Source: Diatrype stigma (lineage: Eukaryota > Ascomycota > Sordariomycetes > Xylariales > Diatrypaceae). From it: DNA of 64,000 bases. Positions within the stretch are counted from its first letter, which is position 1; each line of letters starts with the position of its first letter. The translations under genes were made by a program, and so were the position numbers. Under the pieces are notes generated by a model. That model was given only the letters and a program-made list of their open reading frames with translations. It was not told the origin of the DNA and did not search any database. Positions 32,829-42,796 of this stretch are shown piece by piece. Location: assembly GCA_022225965.2 (NCBI GenBank), contig JAKJXP020000108.1:1-64000 (forward strand), read 5' to 3'.

Positions 32829-33992
32829 TGGGGAAGAGGTGGAGTGGGGGGCGTGGGAGTATGTGTGAGAGCGAGAGTGAGAGTGGGTGTGAGTGAGTGT
32901 TCTTAGAAGACCTCTAGCTCTAGGTTGTATAAATCCGTATGGATGTCTAGACTACTTAGGGGATGTTGCGTGGTGAATTGGATGCTGAGTTTCGTCTTGG
33001 GGATGAGGCTGAGGAGCGCAAGAAGCGGAAAGTGACTGGAGCTCTCTCTGTCACCGAATTGTTGTCGACGCTACTGACGATATGCATATAAATGGATGTG
33101 TATAGATTAGGTTTGTAGCTATCGCTCGGTTGTTCTTAATATTAGATGAAATAAGTCCCTTTCTATTTGCTGTATATGTGCAGGTAGCCAGGTAAGCAGG
33201 ACTTCAGGGGGACTTTTGGTGTTCTTGTTGCATCAAGACGAAGACATGGAAATTTTGGATGGTTGTCGTCGGTCCAAGAAGCTTCCATTTGACTCTCTGT
33301 TTTAAGCACCTAAAGCCAACGTCACTGCCCGCCCGCATAGGCCGATGCCCCGCTAATGCAGGCTAGAACACCCCACGAGACTAGGCGACAACGAGATGCT
33401 CAGTGGCTAGAGTGACCATTCCAGGCTATACCTTAGGTAGGGATTCCCACTACCCCGATCTTTGGAGGGGCATCTGTGAAGCATCTACTATACCTACATA
33501 CATAGCGACCTGACCTATATGGGAAAATATAGGACAAAGGGGCAACCATCTACAGTAAGTAATTGCTACTACTTGTGAATCGTATGTGAATACCAGCTAA
33601 GGGCCCCGAGTTCTCGCTAAAGGGCAGTTAGAAAGTCTTTTCTGTTCAGCATTTTCTGTTCTCACCACTTGTTCCGTTCGAGAGTGCCAATCAGAAAATT
33701 GTTCAATGCCCAAGAGCCCCTTGCACAGGAGGGCATGCCGAGGAGGAACATAATCTATTCGTGCCGGAGTTTAAAGACATATATTAAAGCATACCAATTC
33801 TCATACACAGCCTTAGCATTCCGGATCCGTCATCTCCAGACACTCAATACCCCAAGAGTCCCCATCCCTGGAGACATAGCTGCGGTTGATACGACCGATC
33901 ACGGGGTATCGAAGCTAATAGGGACCGACGCTGCTACGCCAATAAAGCACCATCAGCTCTCCGCCGCTCGGAGTGACAAAATCAGTGCCAAG
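32829..33992. other. Divergent promoter region, OPI10 and Nudix genes
   Basis: No separate gene was recognised. Just right of 32828 there is a (GA/GT)-rich tract near 32860-32900. From 33735 an ATG opens a frame continuous with the Nudix first exon, discussed under that gene. Confidence 0.5.
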
Positions 33993-35114
33993 ATGGCCGA
34001 GAAACGCTTCAGCAACTTGGACCTCGCGAAGCAGGTAGACGCGTGAGTATGATGGCAATTCACATCTAGAAATACCCCTGCCCCTTTTACCAACCGATAG
34101 ACCCGCCGATGAACTGACCCACCAGAGGGGGAGGGGAAAAGATTTCCCTATGAAGACACCGAGCCCGAGGCCTACCAGGCCATGATGGCAGCTGCCAACC
34201 TTTACACGCTGACCTGGAAGGACGGGACGCCGCTGGGCTACATGCTCCCTACGGTAGTGGACGAGCTGGAGCAGGTGCCCCTGGCGATCCGCGGGCCCGT
34301 GGCGATCGACCGCGCGGCGCGCACGGTGCACGCCTTCGAGGCCGGAGCCACCGAGGCCGAGCGCACGCGCGCCGTCGCCGCCGTCATGGGGCACTGGCGC
34401 GAGCGCGGCACGTTCGAGGTGCTGCGGCGCGGGTGGCGCGGGGAGCTGTGGCCCGTGTACGGCAGCGGGGCCGAGGTGCTGTACAGCGCGGAGCGCGCCG
34501 GCATGGGCCTGCTGGGCGCCACGGGCTACGGCGTGCACATGACGGCGTACGTGCGAGACGACGAGGACGGGGACGGCGGCATGCGCATCTGGGTGCCGCG
34601 GCGCGCGGCCGACAAGCAGACGTACCCGGGGATGCTGGACAACGCGGCGGCGGGGGGTCTGATGACGGGCGAGGAGCCGTTCGAGTGCCTGGTGCGCGAG
34701 GCGGACGAAGAAGCGGACCTGCCGGCGGACCTGGTGCGCCGCCGCGCCCGCGCCGCGGGCACCGTGAGCTACGTGTACGTGGCGCGGGACGGCAAGCGGA
34801 TGGCGGGCGGCGGGGGCCCGCCGGGCCAGATCTACCCGGAGTCGCAGTGGGTGTACGACCTGGAGCTGCCGCGGGACGTGCGGCCGCGGCCCAAGGACGG
34901 CGAGGTGGCCGGGTTCGAGCTGCTGGGCGTCGCCGAGGTCAAAGAGGCGCTGGCCCGCGGCGAGTTCAAGCCCAACTGCGCCCTCGTCACCCTCGATTTC
35001 TTCGTCCGGCACGGCATCCTGACGCGCGAGAACGAGCCCGACTACGACGAGATCGTGCGGCGGATGCATCGGAGGCTGCCGTTCCCGGGGCCGCATCAGG
35101 TCGCTGCTGCTTAG
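33993..35114 (+). CDS. Nudix hydrolase of the Tnr3/YJR142W type (DUF4743 + Nudix)
   Basis: Resembles the C-terminal half of thiamine pyrophosphokinase Tnr3 and plant NUDT20/24, which hydrolyse damaged thiamine diphosphates. That substrate is inferred from the family. The second exon is clear, about 34128-35114. It has a DUF4743-like half (PLGYMLPTVVDEL, VMGHWRERGTFEVLRRGW) and a Nudix fold with the box GGLMTGEEPFECLVREADEE, where the REUxEE core is intact and the usual late Gly is Asp. The first exon probably starts at 33993 (MAEKRFSNLDLAKQ). The strong donor GTGAGT after VDA puts exon 2 out of frame. Only the weaker donor GTAGAC at 34035 keeps the frame (33993-34034 joined to 34128), giving about 342 aa. 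A G-run at the acceptor could hide a one-base sequence error. The coding sequence is exceptionally GC-rich. Confidence 0.82.
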
Positions 35115-35586
35115 GAAATTACGCTACGATTACTTCTTAAACCTACCCAATGCCCCCAATCTCCCCTTCTTCTGCTTCTACATCGATGGCCGCCGCGCCT
35201 GGACTTGATTCCTCTGGGTGTTGGCGCGGTCACGGTACATTCATGCATGCATACACACGCGCACAAGAGAGACATACGCATTGCCTCAAACTCGCCTCCC
35301 ATCTCTAGCTGAAACTGAATGTGGACGATGAATATAGACATCTCATATATTGGCGCAATTGACAGCGCTTGCTATAAAGCTTGTCCTGATACCCAGTACA
35401 TAGACTAAATGACAGCCCTCTCTGCCATCGGAAAACAGTGCCTCTTTTTCCCGAGTCCTTGCGCCACCCTGCTTGAATGTGTGAAAATAAAAATAATAAT
35501 GAGTTACTATAATAGTCGTGATCGTCGTAATGATCGAACCGAAGTCGCGTAAAGTCTCTATGCCGCCTTAGCCGGCCCAAGCATGA
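35115..35586. other. Convergent spacer
   Basis: No gene was recognised. It contains the 3' flanks of the Nudix gene and RPB8. Confidence 0.5.
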
Positions 35587-36178
35587 TCATTTCTTGATCA
35601 GGAGATAGGTGTTCTCGACGTGCAACGGGGTCAGCTTCTTATACGGACCCTCCAGCATCATCAGAAGACCGCCGAACGAGATGTATGCGCGACTGTGATT
35701 TCGCGGCTGCTGTCAGCAAAATTGAATTCTACCTAGGCAAAGAAAAACACACAAGAACAAGGGAAAGTACTAAGGGAAATTGGCAGTTAGATACGCACAT
35801 AGTCTGACCGTCGCTCCCATCCTCGAACTTGTAGATCTTGCCGTGGCAGACGTAGTCGTACATGTCGGCGAGGGTCGACTCCTCGGCGCCCGCGACGCCC
35901 GCGCGGACATCGCGCCAGCCCTTGGCCGCCTCAGCAGCGGCGCTTCCGCCGGCGCCGTCCTCGTCGCGGTTGCCGTCGAGCGACAGGCTCGTGGCGAGCA
36001 CGACCTGCAGCGTCTCGCCGACGTGGCAGGGGAACAGCTCGATGTTCACGTCCAGCTTCAGCTCCGTCTGGTTGTCCGTCGACGTCCCCGTAAGACGCGC
36101 CACCCGGTCGTACTTGGACTGCTCGTACTCCGTCACCGTGAAGGTGTCCTCGAACAGCTGCGCGTCGCCCGCCGACAT
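35587..36178 (-). CDS. rpb8: RNA polymerase I/II/III common subunit RPB8 (ABC3)
   Basis: Shared small subunit of all three nuclear RNA polymerases. Two exons, 36178-35799 and 35692-35587, with a 106-nt intron (GTGCGT..ACAG, phase 2), give 161 aa. Conserved features are the N-terminal LFEDTFTVTEYEQSKYDRVA, then KLDVNIELFPC, DYDYVCHGKIYKFED, and across the splice IRAYISFGGLLMMLEGPYKK ending ENTYLLIKK. The protein has the OB-fold length of the family. A Gly/Ala-rich loop (GAGGSAAAEAAKG) enlarges the usual disordered loop and accounts for the extra 10-15 residues compared with yeast. The gene is divergent to ELP4 with about 0.6 kb between the starts. Confidence 0.96.
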
Positions 36179-36794
36179 CGTTCCGGTTTCAGGGTTCGGG
36201 TTCGGGTTCGGAGTGTGGTTTTGTTCGTTCTCCGCTCTCGCTCTTTATAAGCCTTTGGCTGTATCAACGAGGAATTCGGACAGTTCCCTTGGGTAGGTGG
36301 GAGTAGGGCGAGTAATGCACGAAGCTGTCGGCAGAGGTTGTTTGTTTGGTGATGTAGCAGTTCTGGCTTCAATTGATGCTTGCGGTTGCAGCTAAACTGA
36401 AGTAAATTTTGGCTGAGCTCCAGCGGTGGGGAGTGAGCACAGTGATTGGCCAAAGCGCTACAGCTGGATGGACAGAGGTGCAGTTGCATGCAGATTTGCG
36501 GCTCTGCAGTGCTGGATTAGTAGTCGCTAATAGGTACCTTGTATGTACATACATATGTAGGTAGGTACTTCGTACAACATACAAGACCCCGCCAATTCGG
36601 CGTCATATGGCGGGGCACAAATTGATATATTTCACTGAGTGTTCGTTCACGTTAAGGGAGGCGGAACCATTGCAGCAAAGGTGGATATTTCTGGATTTTA
36701 TAGCGATAATTTCCGACTTGGCCATGGAAAATGCTGACCATCAGTCACCTTGTTGATACCGAAAACAGAGCCAGTCTGACTTAATGTTGCGACA
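36179..36794. promoter_or_regulatory. Divergent promoter region between RPB8 and ELP4
   Basis: A 616-bp spacer between divergent start codons. It contains a TTCGGG repeat (gggttcgggttcgggttcgg) near 36191-36210 in the RPB8 leader and a perfect 12-bp palindrome at 36541-36552. Both genes act in transcription by RNA polymerase II, so shared control is possible but unproven. Confidence 0.45.
36541..36552. repeat. Perfect palindrome GTATGTACATAC
   Basis: Twelve bases identical to their reverse complement, flanked by TAGGTA units, as in other spacers of this window. Confidence 0.85.
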
Positions 36795-38134
36795 ATGTCC
36801 TTCAGAAAGAGGAACGCGGTGATTAGCACATCGGCCGCATCCCAGTCGGCGGCCCCTAAAGCCGAGACTGCGCCCGTTCCGGGAGTGAGACCGTCGCCCC
36901 ACGACAGCCGGCCCACCACTTCCACCGGGACGGCCTCTCTAGACAACCTGCTAGCGGGCCATGCTGGGCTGCCCCTGGGTACTTCTCTGTTGATCGAGGA
37001 GCACGGCACGACAGACTTCGCCGGAGTGCTTCTACGCTACTATGCGGCCGAAGGCCTCGTCCAAGGTCACCATGTCCATGTATTAGGCCTGTACGAGGGC
37101 TGGAAGGCCGAGCTGCCCGGCCTTTCGACCGATTCTAAATCATCTTCTCAGAAGACGGAAACTCCTGCCGGCGAGAAGATGAAGATCGCCTGGCGGTACG
37201 AGACCCTCGGGGCACCGAGAAGTATGACGCCGTAGCGGCCATGGTCGCATAGCAGCTTACAGCCTAACTAATCATTCGCGCAGGTAGAGACATTACACAG
37301 AGGCAAGGCGCTAATGGCGCGACCTCCGCAGCAACGTTTTGCCATGCCTTCGATCTCGCCAAGAGGCTTTCCCCCGGCGATATTAAGGGCCAGATCAGCT
37401 TCCACCGGACAATGAGCCCGCCGCTACCACTATCAAGTAAAACAACTTCCGCCACCCCCTCTTCTCAGCCTTCTCCATTCAAGCACTTCATCTCGCAGCT
37501 TGCCGCCAAGCTAGAAAGCTCGGCGCCGGCAACGATCCACCGCATCGTGGTGCAGAGCCTGCTCTCGCCGACGGCGTACGAGGGCGCAGCGTGCCGGCCC
37601 GAGGAGGTGCTGCAATTCCTACACGCGCTGCGGGCACTGCTGCGACGGCACGCGGGGCAGGCCACGGCGCTCGTCACGCTGCCGCTGGCCCTGTTCCCGC
37701 GGTCCGCCGGCCTCACGCGCTGGCTCGAGCTCCTCAGCGACGGCGTCGTCGAGCTGGTGCCGCTGCGGTCCGACTCGCTCGTGGCGCAGCACGCGCGGAT
37801 ATCGGATTCCGCAGCACCGTCGCCCCCTTCCAATAAAGACGGCAACAACAACAACAACAACAACAAAAAGAAAACATCCGCCGAAGAGGAGAAGATCCAG
37901 GGCCTGCTGAAGGTGCACGCCCTGCCCGTCTTCGACGAGAGGGGCGGCGGCTCCACCGAGGCTCACGCAGCCCGCTGCGAGGACCAGGCTTTCGGCCTGA
38001 GCCGCTCCCGCGGCCTTGTCATCAGGCCATTCAGCCTCCCGCCCGTGCTTGACGACGATGACGACCATGCGCAGAAACAGGAGAAGAAGGCTAAGCCCGG
38101 GGCAAAGAAGGGGGGGGACAATATGGACTTCTGA
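36795..38134 (+). CDS. elp4: Elongator complex subunit 4 (PAXNEB)
   Basis: Part of the Elp4-Elp5-Elp6 hexamer, a RecA-like ring that helps Elongator modify wobble uridines of tRNA. Two exons, 36795-37221 and 37284-38134, with a 62-nt intron (GTATGA..GCAG, phase 1), give 425 aa. Diagnostic stretches are RPTTSTGTASLDNLLAGHAG, LPLGTSLLIEEHGTTDFAGV followed by LLRYYAAEGL, KMKIAWRYETLG and, across the splice, FCHAFDLAKRL. The C-terminal half has the expected HRIVVQSLLSP, LRALLRRHAGQATALVTLP and RGLVIRPFSLPPV blocks. A poly-Asn/Lys loop encoded by AAC repeats near 37840-37870 and a Lys-rich end look disordered. The intron region shows no conflict with conserved residues. Confidence 0.95.
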
Positions 38135-38721
38135 GTTTGGTCGATTGTAAGCGCCAGACTCGATGTCTAAGTCATTAGATGGGTCGTGGTTACTGCCGAT
38201 ATGTGCAAAACCGAGTAGAATGCTGGCTGTCATCAGAAGCGACGATTACAGCAAGACTCGGCTCTTGGCTACCGGGTCTGTAAAGATCAGGGGTAGAGAG
38301 GGCAGCACGAGTTTAAGAACATACTCGGCAAGCCGTATATGATATGTACATATAAATTATAGTAGCAATACAGCAACACCAATGCACTCCAATGAATTTA
38401 TATTCCATGGTAACGAAACAAAAAGGCCACCCCTTTTCAGTATCTACTTGTAGTAGGTGTGACCAGAGCGACGCTTAGACTATGCAATTATCCATAAAAG
38501 GTATCAGCGTCCGTTGATAGTGCACGGACCACTAGCTGGCATCCCATTAGGTAAGTGGGCTATGGCATCGACCAATCCAGCATTTGCTTTCGCAATCGCG
38601 TATCATACAGCAAACCTTCGTCTTCCACCTTCAACAACTCTAAAGAACCTCAGAGATTTGAAGAGAGAAAAGCTGAACCCATTTCCTGTGCAAGCAAGTT
38701 CTGCTATAACGCTGAGAAAAT
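38135..38721. other. Spacer between ELP4 and the U1A-like gene
   Basis: No gene was recognised. It contains the ELP4 3' region and the promoter of the next gene on the same strand. Confidence 0.5.
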
Positions 38722-39756
38722 ATGGCTTCGAATCCGCCCATCTCCACGTATGTGTCATTGCACTCCGACACATACATTCATTTCCTGGCTATGCCGTCGT
38801 AGTCTACCTGCCTACGCTTGCCGGCGCACTGCTAGAAAACCATATGCATTGTTCGTTGCTCCCCGTGTGTGTGCTATGCTAACTGCTGGGCCGAATCTTC
38901 TTTTCCTGTCTTCCGATATTGTAGCGTCTACGTGCGAAACCTCGAGGAGCGCATCAAGCCCGAGGCGCTCAAGGCGGCCCTGAGCGCCGTCTTCTCCGAG
39001 TATGGGAACATCATCGACATCGTGGCCAAGACCAACCTGAAGGCCAAGGGCCAGGCCTTCGTCGTCTTCGAGAAGCCCGAGTCCGCCTTGCAAGCCGTCG
39101 AGGAGGTCCAGGGCTTCGAGCTATTCGACAAGCCCATGCAGGTCGCCCTCGCCCGCACCCGGAGCGACGCCACCGTCAAGACCACCGGCAACGAGCAGGA
39201 CTTCGAGCTGCACCAGCGGAGGAGGCTGGCCGAGAAGGGTACGCATTTTCCCCGTCATTTTTATTATCTTGCTTTTGGGAGCGATTCGAAAGCCCGGCTA
39301 ACGCAATACGGGACAACAGAGAGGAAGAAGGCTGCCGAAGCGCAAGAAGAGCAGAAGCGGCTCAAGCGGCCCGGCGCGGCCCCGGGCGACGCCAACCGTC
39401 CAGGCAACAAGGCGGGGGCAGCCGCCGCGCGCGGCACCGGCCTCAAGCCGACCACGGGAGGTGCGGCGGCGGCTGGGGCGGCGGGGGCCAACACGGTCGT
39501 GCCGGACGAGTACCTGCCGCCCAACAAGATCCTGTTCGTGCAGAACCTGCCCGACGACTACGACATCGAGGCGCTCACGGACATCTTCGGCCGCTTCGAG
39601 GGCTTCCGCGAGGTGCGCCTGGTGCCCGGCCGCAAGGGCATCGCCTTCATCGAGTACGAGGCCGAGGCCGGCGCCATCACCGCCAAGGAGAACACCGCCG
39701 GCATGGCGCTGGCCGACGGCGCCAAGTTCATGAAGGTCACGTACCAGCGCCAGTAG
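38722..39756 (+). CDS. U1A/U2B''-type snRNP protein, two RRM domains
   Basis: RNA-binding protein of the U1A (SNRPA)/U2B'' (SNRPB2, Msl1) family of spliceosomal snRNPs. Three exons, 38722-38747, 38925-39238 and 39320-39756, give 258 aa. The start MASNPPIST leads into RRM1: TVYVRNLEERIKPEALKAAL, with RNP1 KGQAFVVFEK and the typical RTRSDATVK end. A charged linker (RRRLAEKERKKAAEAQEEQK) and an Ala/Gly-rich hinge follow. RRM2 has PPNKILFVQNLPDDYDIEAL and RKGIAFIEYEAEAGA. RNP motifs are conserved in both domains. A single gene of this type often covers both U1A and U2B'' roles in fungi, so no finer symbol is given. The second intron (81 nt) is stop-free and in frame. Confidence 0.93.
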
Positions 39757-41081
39757 GTTGTTTCTCTACAGTAGGTTTCTCCTCGCGGGTGGGCGAGCCG
39801 AGCCGATCTCCGAATAGAGGAGGGAGAGGACGAAGAGTGTGCATAATTAGATACCCATACCCCTTTTCGTCCGTAGATGAATGCCAGACCGGCCAGAATT
39901 GGTAACGCTTTTCAACTTTCTCCGTGGGAATGAAGAGTGGCTACAGAAAAGGGTGTATGAGCAATCGTGTGTGTATGCCACAACGGCAGTGGCTAGGAGG
40001 GGGTTTACAAAGGCCGTGTGTGTCTCTGAATCCCTAATGCAACCTCAAAGTACCGTATGCAGCTCATTATTATGATGCGTTGCAAGTTTCCCCGGGCACG
40101 AAATACATTTCCGGGAAAGTGTGATGCTTGTCTAGCTATATCCAAGACATAGGCACGGCTCCAGAGCAGAAGCCGACTGCTTCCTTCCAGATTCAGGTCT
40201 AGGTTCTGGGCTTGATTTATCACGTAATTCGAGGGTAGGGGTAACAGAAACTGTTCCCGCCTATTCTAACACACCTAGCCTTCCTACTTCTCTCGAGTAC
40301 ATTACTACAATCTACTCTCGGTCAGCAGGGAACTAGTTGGAGATAAAGTCCGGCATGGCATATGTCAAGTCCCTTCAGCAACCGAATCTACCAACCATGC
40401 CGCATGAGTTTCGTACGAACTTTGGGAACACAGCTTGTCGGGAAAGCACTTGGGCGAGCATCCGCAGGCCCTGAGAAGTTTCGGGCTGAAGGAAATCCAT
40501 CCCAGAATCCACTCGCTCCAGGTAGAGCTGGCGTCCTTCGGGAGCGTTCGGGCATATTTGCCTGAATGGTTCGAAGACCTGCTGCCAATAACTTAAAGGT
40601 CAAGTTTTTGCTTGTAAAACTAGAATAGTCCAAATGGATTCTTTGCATAGCAATTTCCTTACATCTTACGAGATCAGAGGTTAGAGCATGGATATTGTCA
40701 AATCCATCGCAAGGGAACCCCTTTTTGTATGGTGTAACCTGATTGAAAGAATAATGCGTTTATGTACTGAGTTATCGAGGAGTTGCAACGAAGAGCTATA
40801 TCAAGTAAAATGATGCAAGTGCCCCACAAGGCTTCAGCCCAAGCGCAACGACTGGAACAACCCGCAACTACCCGCAACAACCACCTGCATCAATTGTCAC
40901 TCGCTCAGCCTTGTCTTGTCTTCCCGTCGCTGTCTACCAAACCATTACTCATGACTGATGAACTTTAACACAAACTACGCATGATTGTCATTTCAACTTC
41001 GCACACAACGCCAACTACCACCGGTTCTGCACACACCCTGCACTAATCCTAATTGTTATTCCATTCGCCACACACACGGCC
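39757..41081. other. Spacer between the U1A-like gene and BUD13
   Basis: No gene was recognised in about 1.3 kb. It contains the 3' region of the U1A-like gene and the promoter of BUD13. Short frames lack signatures. Confidence 0.45.
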
Positions 41082-42131
41082 ATGCCCTCCGACCTCTCCA
41101 CCTACCTCGCGACGCGCTACCTGACCGCGGATCCCAAGCCCTCCACCAAGAAGCGGAAGCGGAAGCAGCAGCCCGGCGGTGGCGGAGATGAGGGGCTCCT
41201 GATAACCGACGACGCCGACTCGGCCTGGGCGCGGCCGTCCAACGCAGACGACGACGATGTCGAAGCCTCCGTCGCGGGCACCAGCGCCGAGTTCCGGAAG
41301 GCGAAGAAGTCGAGCTGGAAGGTAGTCGGTGGCGCACCACCACCATCAAATGCAGCAACAACAACAATACCGCAACAGCAAGACGAAACACAAAAGGACG
41401 AAGCGGCAGCCGACGCGATCCTCTCCTCCGCGGCCGCGGAATCGCGGTCCGGCGGCGGCCACGACGGCGACGAGGCGCCCGCGGTGCTCATGATGACGGA
41501 CGGGACGCACGCGGGCCTGCAGAGCGCGTCGGCGGTGTCGGCGCAGCTGGAGCGGCGGCGGCGGGCGGAGCGGGCGGAGTTCGAGGCGACCAACAAGAAG
41601 AACAAGCAGCAGGGGGAGGCGGAGACGGTGTACCGCGACGCGACGGGGCGGCGGGTGGACCTGGCGTGGAAGCGGGCGGAGGCGCGGCGGGCGCTGGACG
41701 AGGTCGCGGAGCGGGACGAGGCGGCGCGGCGCGCCCTGCGGGGCGCGGTGCAGGAGCGCGAGCGCGCCGCGCGCCGCGAGGCCCTCGAGGACGCGAAGAC
41801 GATGGCGGTCGCGAGGGGCGCGGACGACGAGGCGCTGAATGAGGAGTTGAGGGGGGTTAGGAGGTGGGGGGATACGATGGCGGAGTTTGTGGGGGGTGGG
41901 GAGGCGGGAGGAGTAGGGGGCGGAGGGAAGGGAGGAGGGGGAAAGAGGATGAAGGGGGCGCGTAGGCCGGTGTATCAAGGTGCTGCGCAGCCGAATCGCT
42001 ACGGCATCAAGCCCGGGTACCGCTGGGATGGCGTCGATCGCGGGAACGGGTTTGAGGCCGAGAGGTTCAAGGCTATTAATCGCCGTGAGAGGAATAAAGG
42101 GCTGGAGTACTCGTGGCAGATGGACGAGTGA
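41082..42131 (+). CDS. bud13: Pre-mRNA-splicing factor BUD13/CWC26 (RES complex)
   Basis: Scaffold of the RES complex (Bud13, Pml1, Snu17), which aids splicing and nuclear retention of pre-mRNA. Single exon, 349 aa. It shows the N-terminal MPSDLSTYLATRYLTAD and lysine-rich KKRKRK segment; LMMTDGTHAGLQSASAVSAQ, as in other Bud13 proteins; a helical charged block with ETVYRDATGRRVDLAWKRAE; and the diagnostic C-terminus YQGAAQPNRYGIKPGYRWDG, then VDRGNGFEAERFKAINRRE. The YRWDGVDR.NGFE box is the part that binds Snu17 in known structures. A Gly-rich run (GGGEAGGVGGGGKGGGG) lies before the C-terminal box. The protein is nuclear. Confidence 0.95.
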   Translation: MPSDLSTYLATRYLTADPKPSTKKRKRKQQPGGGGDEGLLITDDADSAWARPSNADDDDVEASVAGTSAEFRKAKKSSWKVVGGAPPPSNAATTTIPQQQDETQKDEAAADAILSSAAAESRSGGGHDGDEAPAVLMMTDGTHAGLQSASAVSAQLERRRRAERAEFEATNKKNKQQGEAETVYRDATGRRVDLAWKRAEARRALDEVAERDEAARRALRGAVQERERAARREALEDAKTMAVARGADDEALNEELRGVRRWGDTMAEFVGGGEAGGVGGGGKGGGGKRMKGARRPVYQGAAQPNRYGIKPGYRWDGVDRGNGFEAERFKAINRRERNKGLEYSWQMDE

Positions 42132-42796
42132 GTGCCTATCTATGTTAGGTTTCACGCTCGCCCGCGGTAGCGGTAGCGGTAGCAGGAACAGCGGTGGCGG
42201 CGGAGGCGAGAGCGAGAGTCGAAGAGGGGATGGATTTACGTGACCTTATAATGCTAGTGCAGCATGAAGCTATCACGTCACGTCCGTCACATGCGCAGTT
42301 TTAAAATTATTTCAATACCAAATGGCTAATCAAGTGGTGAAGCCCACTAGCGATGATCACACATTCTGAAATTGCTTCTTTCTCATTCGGGATTTTTCAC
42401 TATCGTAACTGGAAGAGCAACTATTGGATACAAACAGGTGGCTATCTTCACCTGTAAGGAGAGAGACATGCTCGGCCTATATTATGCGTGGAGGCGATTT
42501 TGGATCAAACCCCATTCGCTCGTAGCAGTATCGGCATTCCGTGCGGCTGCTGCCCATACTTTGTACCGGCTACGACATCTATAGCAAACGCGTTCGGAGT
42601 CAGATTATACATGGAATCATTTGTTGAAACCAGAACATAGAGTTGGATGGAATATTCGTCAAATCAACCAAGCCCTCTTTCCCATTCCTTCCCGGCTTAT
42701 TCCAGCCTCCATCCCCCCTGCTGGTGTTACCAGCGACCAAACCCATATCGCGAATTCGCCGAATAAAGGGTGAGGGACTTGCTGAATGGGGCTTCG
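42132..42796. other. Convergent spacer between BUD13 and TFIIF-alpha
   Basis: No gene was recognised. It contains 3' flanks, including a GGTAGC short repeat near 42163-42181. Confidence 0.5.

Noticed and set aside
33915..35096. 393-codon minus-strand frame opposite the Nudix gene
   Set aside because: It is the antisense shadow of a very GC-rich coding exon: Arg/His/Pro/Ala-rich with no family motif, whereas the plus strand encodes a full Nudix protein.
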